Of a DNA stretch of 15,433 bases, positions 6,676 through 14,619 are shown in pieces (position 1 is the stretch's first letter; each line of letters opens with the position of its first letter). This DNA is from SVQP01 sp045652835 (lineage in GTDB: Bacteria > Bacillota > Clostridia > Oscillospirales > CAG-272). The notes under the pieces are model-generated. The model ran no database searches. It was given only the letters and a program-made list of their open reading frames with translations, and was not told the origin of the DNA. A program made the position numbers and the translations under genes. The DNA lies in the NCBI GenBank assembly GCA_045652835.1, contig JAZOLE010000189.1:1-15433 (forward strand), in the 5' to 3' direction.

Positions 6676-7497
6676 ATGCAAATGAGCGTGGACGGACTTG
6701 TCACGCGCGTGGTCAACACGGGCGATCATGACAAGGTGCTGCAAATTCTGACCGCTGAGCACGGCAGAATTTCGGTTATGGTCAAGGGTGGAAAATCACT
6801 CAAAAGCCCTGCAATGGCTTGCTCTCAAATGTTTACTTACGGAAACTTCGAGCTGTACCGCAAGGGTGACTTTTACTGGATGCGGCAGGGAAGCGTGCTC
6901 AATGCGTTTTATGAGCTTTCCTCCGACATTGTCAAAATGAGCCTTGGCGTGTACCTTTGCGACGTGGCAAACGAGCTTTCCGACCGCGATGAGCCTGCAC
7001 AGGAGCTTTTGCGCATGCTGCTCAATTCACTTTACCTGATCGGGCGCGACAAAAAGCCGCAGGAGCTGGTCAAGGGCGTATTTGAGCTGCGTGCAGCTGC
7101 CATTTCGGGATATTTGCCCGAGCTGGACGCTTGCTGTCGCTGCGGCAGCGTGGACGAGCGGCTCAATTACCTGGACGTCATGAACGGCAGACTGCTTTGC
7201 GCAGAGTGTCTTTCCCGTCAGTCAAAGCTGGTGCGCACCCCCATGGTCGGGGCGAATGCGGACGGTGACTATGAAAAGAGCGTGCTTTGTGCCATGACCC
7301 CTGCGGTCACTGCAGCCGTGCGTTACGTGCTGCATGCATCTGTCGAGCGCGTGTTTTCCTTTGAACTGTCCGATGCCGAGGATGTGACCGAGTTCTCGCG
7401 CACAGCGCAAACCTATCTGCTCAACCATCTTGGCAGAGGCTTTGATTCGCTGGAATTTTACGAATCGGTCAAGCCGAAGGGAGGCATCCATGGATAA
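6676..7497 (+). CDS. recO: DNA repair protein RecO
   Basis: A 273-aa protein of the RecO family (about 240-270 aa). RecO binds single-stranded DNA and, with RecR, loads RecA in the RecF repair pathway. The N-terminal OB fold includes DGLVTRVVNTGDHDKVL (6-22) and the HGRISVMVKGGK stretch (29-40). The C-terminal helical part contains a zinc-finger-type site: C153xxC156 and C175xxC178. The ATG at 6676 lies 9 nt after AAGGAG (6661-6666). A second in-frame ATG at 6682 is possible but worse spaced. The last 8 nt overlap the decarboxylase gene. The era-recO adjacency is conserved in Firmicutes. Confidence 0.93.
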   Translation: MQMSVDGLVTRVVNTGDHDKVLQILTAEHGRISVMVKGGKSLKSPAMACSQMFTYGNFELYRKGDFYWMRQGSVLNAFYELSSDIVKMSLGVYLCDVANELSDRDEPAQELLRMLLNSLYLIGRDKKPQELVKGVFELRAAAISGYLPELDACCRCGSVDERLNYLDVMNGRLLCAECLSRQSKLVRTPMVGANADGDYEKSVLCAMTPAVTAAVRYVLHASVERVFSFELSDAEDVTEFSRTAQTYLLNHLGRGFDSLEFYESVKPKGGIHG

Positions 7498-8896
7498 AAA
7501 TCAAATTTCCCAAATGCTGGACGGCTTGGATCGCTATCCCTTCCACATGCCGGGGCACAAGCGCAATACCGCGCTGCTCGGCAACGATTTTCCCTATGAT
7601 CGCGACATCACCGAGATTTCGGGCAGCGACAATCTGCACGATATGAGCGGTGTAATACTTGAGGAATGCAACCGCGCAGCGCGCCTTTGGGGTGCTGCAG
7701 GGGCGCATATTTTGGTAAACGGCTCCACTTGCGGCATTCTTGCCGCCATTCGTGCCTTTGCAGGGCATGATCGCGGCGTGGTCGTGGCGCGTAACTCTCA
7801 CAAGTCCGTGTACAACGGCATCGAGCTTTGCCGCTTGCAGCCGACCTATTTGTATCCCAAAATTGATCCGGCTAGCGGCATTTGCGGCAGCATCACACCT
7901 GCTCAGGTGGATCTTGCGCTGGCAGATGCACCGGATGCCAAGCTTGTCATCATCACAAGCCCTACTTACGAGGGCGTGATCAGCGATATTGCGGGCATTG
8001 CCCGTGTCGCACACGCAAGGGGCGCTTTGCTTTTGGTAGATGCCGCGCACGGCGCGCATTTCGGAATTGGCAACGCACCCGCGCATCCCGTTACGCTTGG
8101 CGCGGATATCGTCATCTGCTCCTTGCATAAAACGCTGCCTGCACCCACGCAGACCGCGCTTGCTTTGGTGGGCAAGCGCTGTCCCGATGCCGCAGCGTTT
8201 GCTGCGCAGCTTGCCGTATTCCAGACATCCAGCCCCTCGTATATTCTCATGGAGCAATCTGCGCGCTGCATTCGCCTGATCGAAGAGCAGGGTGGAGAGC
8301 TGATGCATGCGTGGGATGAGCGTACCAAGGCATTTGCCAAGGCGGTCTCGCACTTGCAGCACTTGCACCTGTATTTCAGGGGAGATTTGTCGCAATGCGT
8401 GTGGGCGCATGACTGCGGCAAGCTGGTCATCGGCACGCGCGGCACGTCCTTGACGGGGCAGGCGCTTGCAGAGATACTGCGCAACGAGTATAAAATTGAA
8501 ATTGAAATGGCAGCGAGTGATTACGTCATCGCCATGACCTCGCTTGCCGATACCGATATGGGCTTTGCTATGCTTGCCGATGCGCTGTGTAAGATCGACG
8601 TGCAGATAGAGGCGAGCGAATTCGCTTCCACCACCATCTTGCCGCAGCTGCATACTGCGTACGCGCCTTGGAAAATTGCAGATCTGCCGAGCGTGAGCTT
8701 GCCCGTGCAGCAAGCCGTGGGCGTATCTGCCGAGTACGTGTGGGCGTATCCGCCCGGCATTCCGCTTGTCGTACCGGGCGAGATGCTTACAGAAGAGATG
8801 CTTGCAGCCTTTGAAGCGCTGCAACAAAGCGGCGTAGAGCTGCACAGCACAAGCGGCGGCATGCCGCAAACCATACGCGTTATCGTGGAGGAGTAG
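7490..8896 (+). CDS. PLP-dependent Orn/Lys/Arg decarboxylase family protein
   Basis: A 468-aa fold-type I PLP enzyme of the Orn/Lys/Arg decarboxylase major-domain family. Conserved features are FHMPGHKR (18-25), VNGST (76-80, phosphate-binding region), NSHKS (102-106), LVDAAHGAH (182-190, with the Asp that pairs with the PLP nitrogen) and SLHKTLPA (211-218), whose K214 is the expected Schiff-base lysine. It is shorter than the E. coli enzymes (over 700 aa) because it lacks the N-terminal wing domain, like the compact Bacillus SpeA/YaaO type. Substrate (Arg, Lys or Orn) cannot be told from sequence by eye. The start at 7490 is set by AAGGGAGG (7477-7484); the frame stays open upstream but that part overlaps recO. 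It ends 3 nt before the next gene. Possible roles are polyamine supply or acid response. Confidence 0.92.
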   Translation: MDKNQISQMLDGLDRYPFHMPGHKRNTALLGNDFPYDRDITEISGSDNLHDMSGVILEECNRAARLWGAAGAHILVNGSTCGILAAIRAFAGHDRGVVVARNSHKSVYNGIELCRLQPTYLYPKIDPASGICGSITPAQVDLALADAPDAKLVIITSPTYEGVISDIAGIARVAHARGALLLVDAAHGAHFGIGNAPAHPVTLGADIVICSLHKTLPAPTQTALALVGKRCPDAAAFAAQLAVFQTSSPSYILMEQSARCIRLIEEQGGELMHAWDERTKAFAKAVSHLQHLHLYFRGDLSQCVWAHDCGKLVIGTRGTSLTGQALAEILRNEYKIEIEMAASDYVIAMTSLADTDMGFAMLADALCKIDVQIEASEFASTTILPQLHTAYAPWKIADLPSVSLPVQQAVGVSAEYVWAYPPGIPLVVPGEMLTEEMLAAFEALQQSGVELHSTSGGMPQTIRVIVEE

Positions 8897-8899
8897 ATC

Positions 8900-9973
8900 A
8901 TGAATCATTCTTTGCATTTCCACTATGACTTTATTCCCGGTGAGATCCTTGATCCTGCCACCTCTGCGCAGCGCATTGCGCTTATGAAGGCAGCAGGCGT
9001 GCGCACGGTTTGGCTGGATACCTACGCTTATGGCAATCACCTTGCCACGGCGCAGGAGATTTTGGATGCCAAGCAGTTGCTCGAGTCTCACGGCTTTGAG
9101 GTGCAGGCGCTGACCGTACCCGTGGGACACGGCGGAGCGGCTTTGTCGGGTGAGGCGGGAGATCCCGGTGTGCCCGCGCATTGGCAGCTTCGTGTAAATC
9201 ATGACGGACAGCCTATGCCGTTTACCTCTTGCATGCGCTGCGATGCCATGATCCGCGAGAGCCGCGAGGTGGCAGAGTCCTTGCAGGCGATGGGCTTTAC
9301 CAAACTGTTTTATGATGACGATCTGCGCGTAGGTCCTTGGGGACCCTCTCTGCAGGGCTGCTGCTGTCCTGCTTGTATGAACGCTTTTTATAGCAAATAT
9401 CCGCAGTACGCGCACCTCTCCGCACCCGAAATTTTTGCCGCGGCAACCGAGGGCGACGCGCTTTGGAACGCATGGAGCGACGTGCAATGTGACGCGGTGC
9501 TGGAATTTATGCAAAAGACTGTGCCAGACGGCATGATCCCGGGCATTATGGTGATGCACAACGGTGATCGCCGTCACGGCGTGGATATCGCGCGCATCAA
9601 GGCGGCTTTTCCGCAGGTGCTGTTCCGCGTGGGCGAGGCGCATTTTGAGGATGCAAGCTTTTGCCGTCCCACGGCAGAGCGCGAGATCCTGCATTCGATC
9701 ATGGCGCACATGCGACAGATTGGTCAGGTGCAAAACGCGTTCAGCGAATCCACCGTCTACCCCGAAAACGCCCTTGCGCCCGAACATTTGGTGCAAAAGC
9801 TGCGCATTGAAATCCGCGCTGGCTTGCGCAATCTGTTTTTGATGAGCGGATTTTTCTTTCTTGCAAAGCCTTACTGGCAAGCGATTGCCGACGCTCGCTT
9901 AGAGCTGGAGGCATTGGCGCAACAGTCACCCGACAACTTGGATCCGACAGGAGAGTTTATCTGGCAATTATAA
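8900..9973 (+). CDS. Uncharacterised protein, candidate glycosidase-like TIM barrel
   Basis: A 357-aa soluble protein with no signal peptide and no family I can name with certainty. The alternating pattern of hydrophobic strands and helices looks like a TIM barrel: RTVWLDTYAYG (35-45), FEVQALTVPVGHGG (66-79), and FTKLFYDDDLRVG (133-145) followed by QGCCCPACMNAFY (152-164). A DDD-containing strand followed by a Cys-rich CxxC hairpin and an aromatic helix resembles uncharacterised glycoside-hydrolase-like proteins, and D139-D141 would be the first candidates for catalysis. C154-C156 and C159 may bind a metal. The GGAGGAG ribosome site (8887-8893) lies in the end of the decarboxylase gene; the CotH gene starts 24 nt downstream. 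The hydrolase idea is inference; substrate unknown. Confidence 0.7.
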   Translation: MNHSLHFHYDFIPGEILDPATSAQRIALMKAAGVRTVWLDTYAYGNHLATAQEILDAKQLLESHGFEVQALTVPVGHGGAALSGEAGDPGVPAHWQLRVNHDGQPMPFTSCMRCDAMIRESREVAESLQAMGFTKLFYDDDLRVGPWGPSLQGCCCPACMNAFYSKYPQYAHLSAPEIFAAATEGDALWNAWSDVQCDAVLEFMQKTVPDGMIPGIMVMHNGDRRHGVDIARIKAAFPQVLFRVGEAHFEDASFCRPTAEREILHSIMAHMRQIGQVQNAFSESTVYPENALAPEHLVQKLRIEIRAGLRNLFLMSGFFFLAKPYWQAIADARLELEALAQQSPDNLDPTGEFIWQL

Positions 9974-9997
9974 ATGTATCAATGATGGAGGACCGAT

Positions 9998-12445
9998 ATG
10001 AAACCGATCCGAAAACTACATATATTATGTGCACTTCTGGCACTTTGCATGCTGCTTGGCGCTTGCTCCGGGCAAACCTTGCAGGGTGAGCAGGGAAGCG
10101 ACAGCTCTGCCAAAGAGCAGACTACCGAGATCTTTGTGCCCGATGAGGACTATCCCACGGCGGGGGATCTTGACGCGAATGCGGATTTTTCCAAGCTGAT
10201 CATCTCGTCGGTCTATGCGGGCGCAAACTCGAAAAGCGCTCCCGTGGCACACAGCTACGTTTGTCTGTATAATACGGGCAAGGTGGATCTTGCCGTGCAG
10301 GGACTTTCGATCTTTGTGTGCGGCGGTGATTACGTATGGCGCGAGTATCCGCTGCCCTTTGGCGCAACCGTACCCGCAGGCGGCTACTATCTCGTGCAAG
10401 GACAAGCCACAGGCACCGAAATGGCGCAGCCCGTGCTGCACATCGAGCAAGCGGACGCCGTTCGCCCCAATATGATGCTTGCCTCCACCGATATGCGCTT
10501 GGTCATTGCCCCCGTGGGCACGCAGCTGCAAAACAACAGACCGATTACAGGTCAGGCGGGTGTGGTGGAGTACCTTTCCGCACATACGCTGGACAGCAGT
10601 GACGTGCGTCATTACGTCAGCGGTGCGTCCAAGGATACGCTAATCCGTCGCGATGCCGATTCTCCGTATGCTCCCTTTGATACCGTAGACCTGACCCGTG
10701 CATCCACTGCGATCCTGCGTCAGATCCGTCCGCAAACAAGCAAGGGTGACGTCAACACGCAGGTGCATACCATGGCAGCTGAGGTGGTGTTCTCGCATCA
10801 GAGCGGATTTTTCGATGAGGAATTTTCGCTGGCAATGACCGCCCCTGCGGGATATACTGTGTACTATACCGTCAACGGTGCAGATCCGCGTACCGTGATC
10901 GCAGAGCAGTATGCCGAGCCGATTTTGCTGACCGATACCACCGATATGGCGTGGGGTGAGCTGACGCAGAATGCCGTGCTTGCCATGGGTAACACTTACG
11001 CGCCCAACGTGCTCTCGCAAATGGGCGCATGGACGGTGCGTGCTTATGCCACCAACGGCAAGGAGTCCACGCCCGTGACCACGCAGACCTATTTTGTGGG
11101 CAAGGACATTCGCGCGGACGAGCTGGACGTATTCTGTCTTGCCGTGCAGCCCGAGGACTTTATCAGCACCGATCCCACGGGTAAAAATATTTACATGAAT
11201 TACTCGGACGGACACGAGCGCATTCAGGCTTATCTGGAGTATTTTACAGAAGATACCTGTGAGTTCTCCTCTTGGGTTGAGATCGCGCTCAACGGCAAGG
11301 GCTCTCTCGGTATGACCGAAAAATCCTTCCGTATTCTGTTCCGCGAGAACGCAAACCCCGAGGTTTCCGAAAATCTGAATGCCTTCAGCCACAACATTTT
11401 CGGAGAATTTGCAACCCCGAGCGCAGCAGGGGATGACACTATCTATTACCGCAGACTGCTTTTGCGTAACGGCGGCGGTGACAACTCGGGCTGCACTATC
11501 TCGCGCTCGCATATTGGTGACGCGTATATCGCGCGCCTTGACTCCAAGCTGCATGCCGAGAGCATGGCGTATAAGCCCGTGTTCGTGTTTATCAACGGCG
11601 AGTTCTGGGGCATTTACAATGCGCGCGAACGCTTTGACGAAAAGTATTTTGAAACCGTGTACGGTGTACCCGAACAGGATCTTGCCGTGCTGGAATGCCC
11701 GTATCCCATTCCCGTGATCAAGTTTGAGTACCTTTTGACCCACGGTGTACAAAAGGATGCCGACGATTTTAACGCGCTGTTCAAGTACGCGCAGCAAAAC
11801 GATCTGTCCGATCCCGTGCATTACAAGTACGTTTGCGACCGCGTGGATACCGATAATCTCATCGACTATTTCTGCGCGCAAATTTACCTCAACTGCAGCG
11901 ACTGGCCCAACAATAACGTCAAGGTCTGGCGTAACAGCAATCCGAACAGCATTTCGGGGCAGGATACCAAGTGGCGTTTCTGCGTGGTGGATACCGACCA
12001 CGGCGTTGGACTCAACTCGGATATCAATACCAATCTGCACGGCGCGGTTGGTGACGGCTCGGTCATAGGCATACTGATCAACGGTCTGATGGGTAACCCC
12101 GAGTTCCGTGAGCGGTTCCTGATGCGCTACATCTGGGTCACCGAGGTGTATTACGCCCCCGAGGCATCTTCGCCTATCTTGGAGGGCATTGTGGACGACG
12201 TAGCCCCCGTTATGCAGATGCAGCTGGATCGCTGGAAGTGTACCGACGGCACCGCTACCCCCTATGACGGTGCAAGACCCTCATGGATGTACTATATCAA
12301 CGTCATCCGCGACTATATGGTGCGCCGCCCCGCAGCTGCCAAGGAGCAGCTCAAGGCACATTACCGCCTCTCCGAGAACGAGTATCAGCGACTGCTTACC
12401 AAGGCAATCGCCGCGTGGGGAGAGAAGAGCGATTTGTTGCAATAA
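9998..12445 (+). CDS. CotH-family lipoprotein with lamin-tail and chitobiase-type domains
   Basis: An 815-aa exported lipoprotein. The signal peptide ends in LLGAC, so C23 would be lipidated. A Ser/Glu-rich linker is followed by a lamin-tail-type beta domain (about 66-200, beginning LIISSVYAGA), then a chitobiase-like segment (about 267-365; GFFDEEFSL and VYYTVNGADPR), then the CotH domain (about 425-800). CotH marks visible are SFRILFRE (443-450), VFINGEFWGIYN (530-541), DWPNNNVKVWR (635-645) and RFCVVDTDHGVG (660-671), where the Asp residues are the likely metal or catalytic ones. Bacillus CotH is a protein kinase that phosphorylates coat proteins CotB and CotG, but it lacks the extra domains and lipoprotein signal seen here. 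This type, known in Clostridia, may act at the cell surface on proteins or polymers. The ATG at 9998 follows GGAGG (9987-9991). The next gene starts 9 nt after the stop. Confidence 0.9.
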   Translation: MKPIRKLHILCALLALCMLLGACSGQTLQGEQGSDSSAKEQTTEIFVPDEDYPTAGDLDANADFSKLIISSVYAGANSKSAPVAHSYVCLYNTGKVDLAVQGLSIFVCGGDYVWREYPLPFGATVPAGGYYLVQGQATGTEMAQPVLHIEQADAVRPNMMLASTDMRLVIAPVGTQLQNNRPITGQAGVVEYLSAHTLDSSDVRHYVSGASKDTLIRRDADSPYAPFDTVDLTRASTAILRQIRPQTSKGDVNTQVHTMAAEVVFSHQSGFFDEEFSLAMTAPAGYTVYYTVNGADPRTVIAEQYAEPILLTDTTDMAWGELTQNAVLAMGNTYAPNVLSQMGAWTVRAYATNGKESTPVTTQTYFVGKDIRADELDVFCLAVQPEDFISTDPTGKNIYMNYSDGHERIQAYLEYFTEDTCEFSSWVEIALNGKGSLGMTEKSFRILFRENANPEVSENLNAFSHNIFGEFATPSAAGDDTIYYRRLLLRNGGGDNSGCTISRSHIGDAYIARLDSKLHAESMAYKPVFVFINGEFWGIYNARERFDEKYFETVYGVPEQDLAVLECPYPIPVIKFEYLLTHGVQKDADDFNALFKYAQQNDLSDPVHYKYVCDRVDTDNLIDYFCAQIYLNCSDWPNNNVKVWRNSNPNSISGQDTKWRFCVVDTDHGVGLNSDINTNLHGAVGDGSVIGILINGLMGNPEFRERFLMRYIWVTEVYYAPEASSPILEGIVDDVAPVMQMQLDRWKCTDGTATPYDGARPSWMYYINVIRDYMVRRPAAAKEQLKAHYRLSENEYQRLLTKAIAAWGEKSDLLQ

Positions 12446-12454
12446 GGAGAAAAT

Positions 12455-12784
12455 ATGCGATTTTTGACCGTACAACATTTCTTTTTGCAAGCCGCAAGTG
12501 TGGCGCGTCTTGACAGACAAGAGGAGATCGCTTGCGCTGCACGTATGCGGGCAGGAGATGCCGAGGCTAAGGATGCCTTGGTGCAAAGCTATCTGCCCAT
12601 GGTTGCCGCCACCGCCAAAAAGATCAGCACGGGCGAGCCGTCCATGGAGCTGATCTGCCGCTTTGCCCTTGTGCTTGAGCGAGAGGTGGAAACGTTTGAT
12701 TTCTCGCAGGAAAGCGAGACGTTTACTCACCGCTTGAGTCTTGCGCTCAAAAAAGCCACCACAGCCTATATTGCTGATTTATAA
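12455..12784 (+). CDS. Small protein resembling only region 2 of sigma-70
   Basis: A 109-aa cytosolic protein. Residues about 19-57 (LDRQEEIACAARMRAGDAEAKDALV, then SYLPMVAATAKKI) match the helix pattern of sigma-70 regions 1.2-2.1: a GD-x-EA step followed by the L-x-x-V-x-x-x-A-K-K stretch that contacts the beta' coiled coil. Residues about 62-106 (MELICRFALVLEREVETFDFSQESETFTHRL) match the region 2.2-2.3 layout with its FDFS...TFT signature. The chain stops there: no region 3 or region 4, so no -35 binding domain. It may be a decayed sigma factor, or a partner or anti-sigma-like decoy of RNA polymerase. TAAGGAG (12443-12449) overlaps the cotH stop and gives good spacing, so it is coupled to the CotH gene. 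A terminator follows within 8 nt. Confidence 0.72.
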   Translation: MRFLTVQHFFLQAASVARLDRQEEIACAARMRAGDAEAKDALVQSYLPMVAATAKKISTGEPSMELICRFALVLEREVETFDFSQESETFTHRLSLALKKATTAYIADL

Positions 12785-12791
12785 ATAAAGC

Positions 12792-12824
12792 AATCCCGTG
12801 ACCGATTTGGGTCACGGGATTTTT
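12792..12824 (+). terminator. Strong intrinsic terminator ending the long operon
   Basis: A perfect 12-bp stem (12792-12803 with 12810-12821), a GATTTG loop and a TTTTT run at 12820-12824 begin 8 nt after the sigma-2-like gene. On the other strand the hairpin is followed by a weaker T-rich run, so it may also stop the convergent BspA-like gene. Confidence 0.93.
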
Positions 12825-12843
12825 CGATGATTTGCGGTATGCT

Positions 12844-13872
12844 TTACGGAGTATTCGTTTCCGGTTGTGCTACGTAGTTGTAGTGAACGGTTGGCTTACT
12901 CCACTCGAAATTATTGGCATCAATGCGAATATTATTCCACTCTCCCTCGCTACCTTCATAATATATGTCGGTCACGTCGGAGCAATCATAGAATGCGGAT
13001 CGTTCAATCGTTGTCACACCGGAGGGAATCACAATCGTAGCAAGGTCGCTGCAATTTGTAAACGCATAAGAACAAATTGTTTCCACATTGTCGCCGACAA
13101 TGAGCGTGGTAAGATTGATGCACCATGTAAATGTATTTTCGCCAATACAGGTCATACCGTTTCCGATCACGAGTTTGGTCAAGGATTTGCAGGAATCGAA
13201 TGCGGAATACCCAATGCTTGTCACGCTGTCGGGGATTACACCTGTGGTAAGACTTACGCATGCGGCAAACGTATTATTACCGATCGTAGTGACGTTGTTT
13301 CCGAATTTGACAGAAGAAAGGAAGGAGCACTCGCAGAATGCTGCGTCGTCAATGATGATTACGCTGTCGGGAATGATGACACTTGTGATTTTATCATTGT
13401 TGTAAAATGCCTCGGGCAAAATATGCGTAACGGGAAGCCCCTCGTATTCCTCTGCGATTTTGAGCTTTGTTGCGTTGCCCCTGTATCCGACAACCTCGGC
13501 ATAAGTGCCGTCGGCAGAAATTTGATAAAGGATTCCGGGTGTTGGGGGCACGAGAATACTGCAGACGGTGCAAATATCGTCATTGTTAAAGGTGTGAGGC
13601 GCGCTGTCCTTGGTTTGATCACAACCGGCGCAGCCAATCCAATGGTTGCTGTCGTCATAGGAATAGACGGTGTTGTAGGAATGCGCAATCTGTGCGGTTT
13701 CATTTTTGATTTCGCTCATGCCGCAAAGCTGGCAGGTAACGGTATCAAAGCCGGGCCCGGTGCAGGTTGCCGGGGTGGTTTCGGTGATCCAAACATGATC
13801 ACAATTCGCACAAGCCACGAACGTTCCCAAAATCAAAAGGCTACCGACCACCAAGTATATTATCTTTTTCAT
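12844..13872 (-). CDS. Exported BspA-like LRR protein with Cys-rich N-terminal modules
   Basis: A 342-aa protein starting at the ATG at 13872, just after a GGGAG ribosome site (reverse complement of 13880-13884). Translation could begin upstream at 13938 but that lies within the promoter's start region. A signal peptide with hydrophobic core IIYLVVGSLLILG (4-16) is followed by C21 after FVA, a weak lipobox, so it is secreted or a lipoprotein. Residues 24-104 hold His/Cys-rich small modules with CxxC pairs (C47-C50, C81-C84, C101-C104), common in gut BspA-like proteins and possibly zinc-binding. Residues about 140-305 contain six BspA-type LRRs (IPDSVTSIGYSAF and variants). The end cap, YEGSEGEW (305-312) to VHYNY (329-333), is the same type as in the protein at 1-657. 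A surface binding role is likely; the ligand is unknown. It has its own consensus promoter. Confidence 0.9.
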   Translation of the reverse strand: MKKIIYLVVGSLLILGTFVACANCDHVWITETTPATCTGPGFDTVTCQLCGMSEIKNETAQIAHSYNTVYSYDDSNHWIGCAGCDQTKDSAPHTFNNDDICTVCSILVPPTPGILYQISADGTYAEVVGYRGNATKLKIAEEYEGLPVTHILPEAFYNNDKITSVIIPDSVIIIDDAAFCECSFLSSVKFGNNVTTIGNNTFAACVSLTTGVIPDSVTSIGYSAFDSCKSLTKLVIGNGMTCIGENTFTWCINLTTLIVGDNVETICSYAFTNCSDLATIVIPSGVTTIERSAFYDCSDVTDIYYEGSEGEWNNIRIDANNFEWSKPTVHYNYVAQPETNTP

Positions 13873-13940
13873 TTTCTTTCTCCCAAAATAAAAATGACCT
13901 TCGTGTTTACTGATATTGATTAGTAATGATTGACGCACCT

Positions 13941-13969
13941 ATTATAGCATGGGTTGTTGATCTTGTCAA
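13941..13969 (-). promoter_or_regulatory. Sigma-A promoter of the BspA-like gene
   Basis: Read on the minus strand: TTGACA (13964-13969), a 17-bp spacer and TATAAT (13941-13946). Both boxes are perfect consensus and TG precedes the -10 by one base (extended -10). The expected start is near 13934, giving a leader of about 60 nt before the ATG at 13872. Confidence 0.9.
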
Positions 13970-13996
13970 GTAGAACACAGGGAACGGTTCTCTGTG
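13970..13996. repeat. REP-like palindrome, left copy
   Basis: GTAG (13970-13973) is followed by a 21-nt imperfect palindrome (13976-13996, 9 pairs plus one G-T, CGG loop). The stretch 13973-13992 matches 14624-14643 with one difference in 20, in the same orientation. A GTAG foot plus hairpin is the known layout of REP sequences recognised by Y1 (RAYT-type) transposases. It lies directly next to the -35 box of the BspA promoter. Confidence 0.65.
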
Positions 13997-14036
13997 CACT
14001 TTGCTTTTGTGGAAATCTGCTGTTTCGCGCGTCACG

Positions 14037-14594
14037 TTAGTTATCGGACGGATTTTCTTGAATCAACGGCCGATACTCATCCGGTCGTGGTGACCATACT
14101 GCGTTTTGCCACAGTTGGTCCTCGCGGTACCAATGCTCTTTGCCGACCACACAGGACACGTCTTCTCCATTCCGCGGGTAGAACACGCAGTTGCCTTCGT
14201 GCTCATAACTCATAAAAAAGCAACTCCCGTCGGATCTGTAAAAATGCTTAAATGCCGGTTCGTCATAATCCCATCCGTCCCAAACGTTGTGCGTGTTCTC
14301 GATCAAAATCTGATACAGCTCAGGGCAAATACGGTAAAAATGCAAGTGGATCACAATATCGCCTTTATCCTCCGGTTCGGGACGGCGCGGAGGCGCGTAC
14401 TCAAAGCAGGCAGGGTCAACCGTTATCTCATAAGGCTTGAGTTTCTCTGTCCATTGAACGTGCGGCGAAAACCACGCGCTGAAATATTTTGAATAGCGAA
14501 AGCAAGTTCGGATCAGCTCTTCGTAATCAGCACCTTCGATGTCATAGTCTTCATTTCCGGTTAAGATATCTGTATCAAAGAAAACGTAATTCAT
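14037..14594 (-). CDS. Orphan acidic protein of unknown function
   Basis: A 185-aa protein I do not recognise. It has no signal peptide and no membrane helix, so it is probably cytosolic. It is acidic and rich in aromatic residues: 11 Tyr and Trp residues fall in the last 90 positions, for example HNVWDGWDYDEPAFKHFY. A Pro/Arg-rich turn (PPRRPEPEDKGD) sits near residues 88-99. The ATG at 14594 follows a perfect AGGAGG (reverse complement of 14600-14605) by 5 nt, and a consensus promoter lies upstream, so it is very likely expressed. Related REP-like sequences lie on both sides. Small acidic orphan genes of this kind are sometimes immunity proteins, but no toxin gene is present, so that remains speculation. 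Confidence 0.75.
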   Translation of the reverse strand: MNYVFFDTDILTGNEDYDIEGADYEELIRTCFRYSKYFSAWFSPHVQWTEKLKPYEITVDPACFEYAPPRRPEPEDKGDIVIHLHFYRICPELYQILIENTHNVWDGWDYDEPAFKHFYRSDGSCFFMSYEHEGNCVFYPRNGEDVSCVVGKEHWYREDQLWQNAVWSPRPDEYRPLIQENPSDN

Positions 14595-14619
14595 ATTTTC
14601 CTCCTGTCTTACGGTTTGG

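Noticed and set aside
7469..9880. A very long open frame (803 codons) on the minus strand
   Set aside because: It lies wholly opposite the decarboxylase and TIM-barrel genes, whose motifs and ribosome sites are clear. The frame stays open because of GC-rich codon use; the translation is rich in His, Arg and Cys and shows no domain.
10640..12040. A 466-codon open frame on the minus strand
   Set aside because: It is antisense to the CotH domain, which has recognisable motifs. The antisense translation shows no domain or good start signal.
12832..13923. A 363-codon open frame on the plus strand
   Set aside because: It is a mirror of the repeat-rich BspA-like gene on the minus strand, which has a signal peptide, LRRs and a perfect promoter.
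14037..14594. Toxin-antitoxin or immunity module
   Set aside because: There is no paired toxin gene and no recognisable domain; the small acidic character alone is not enough.
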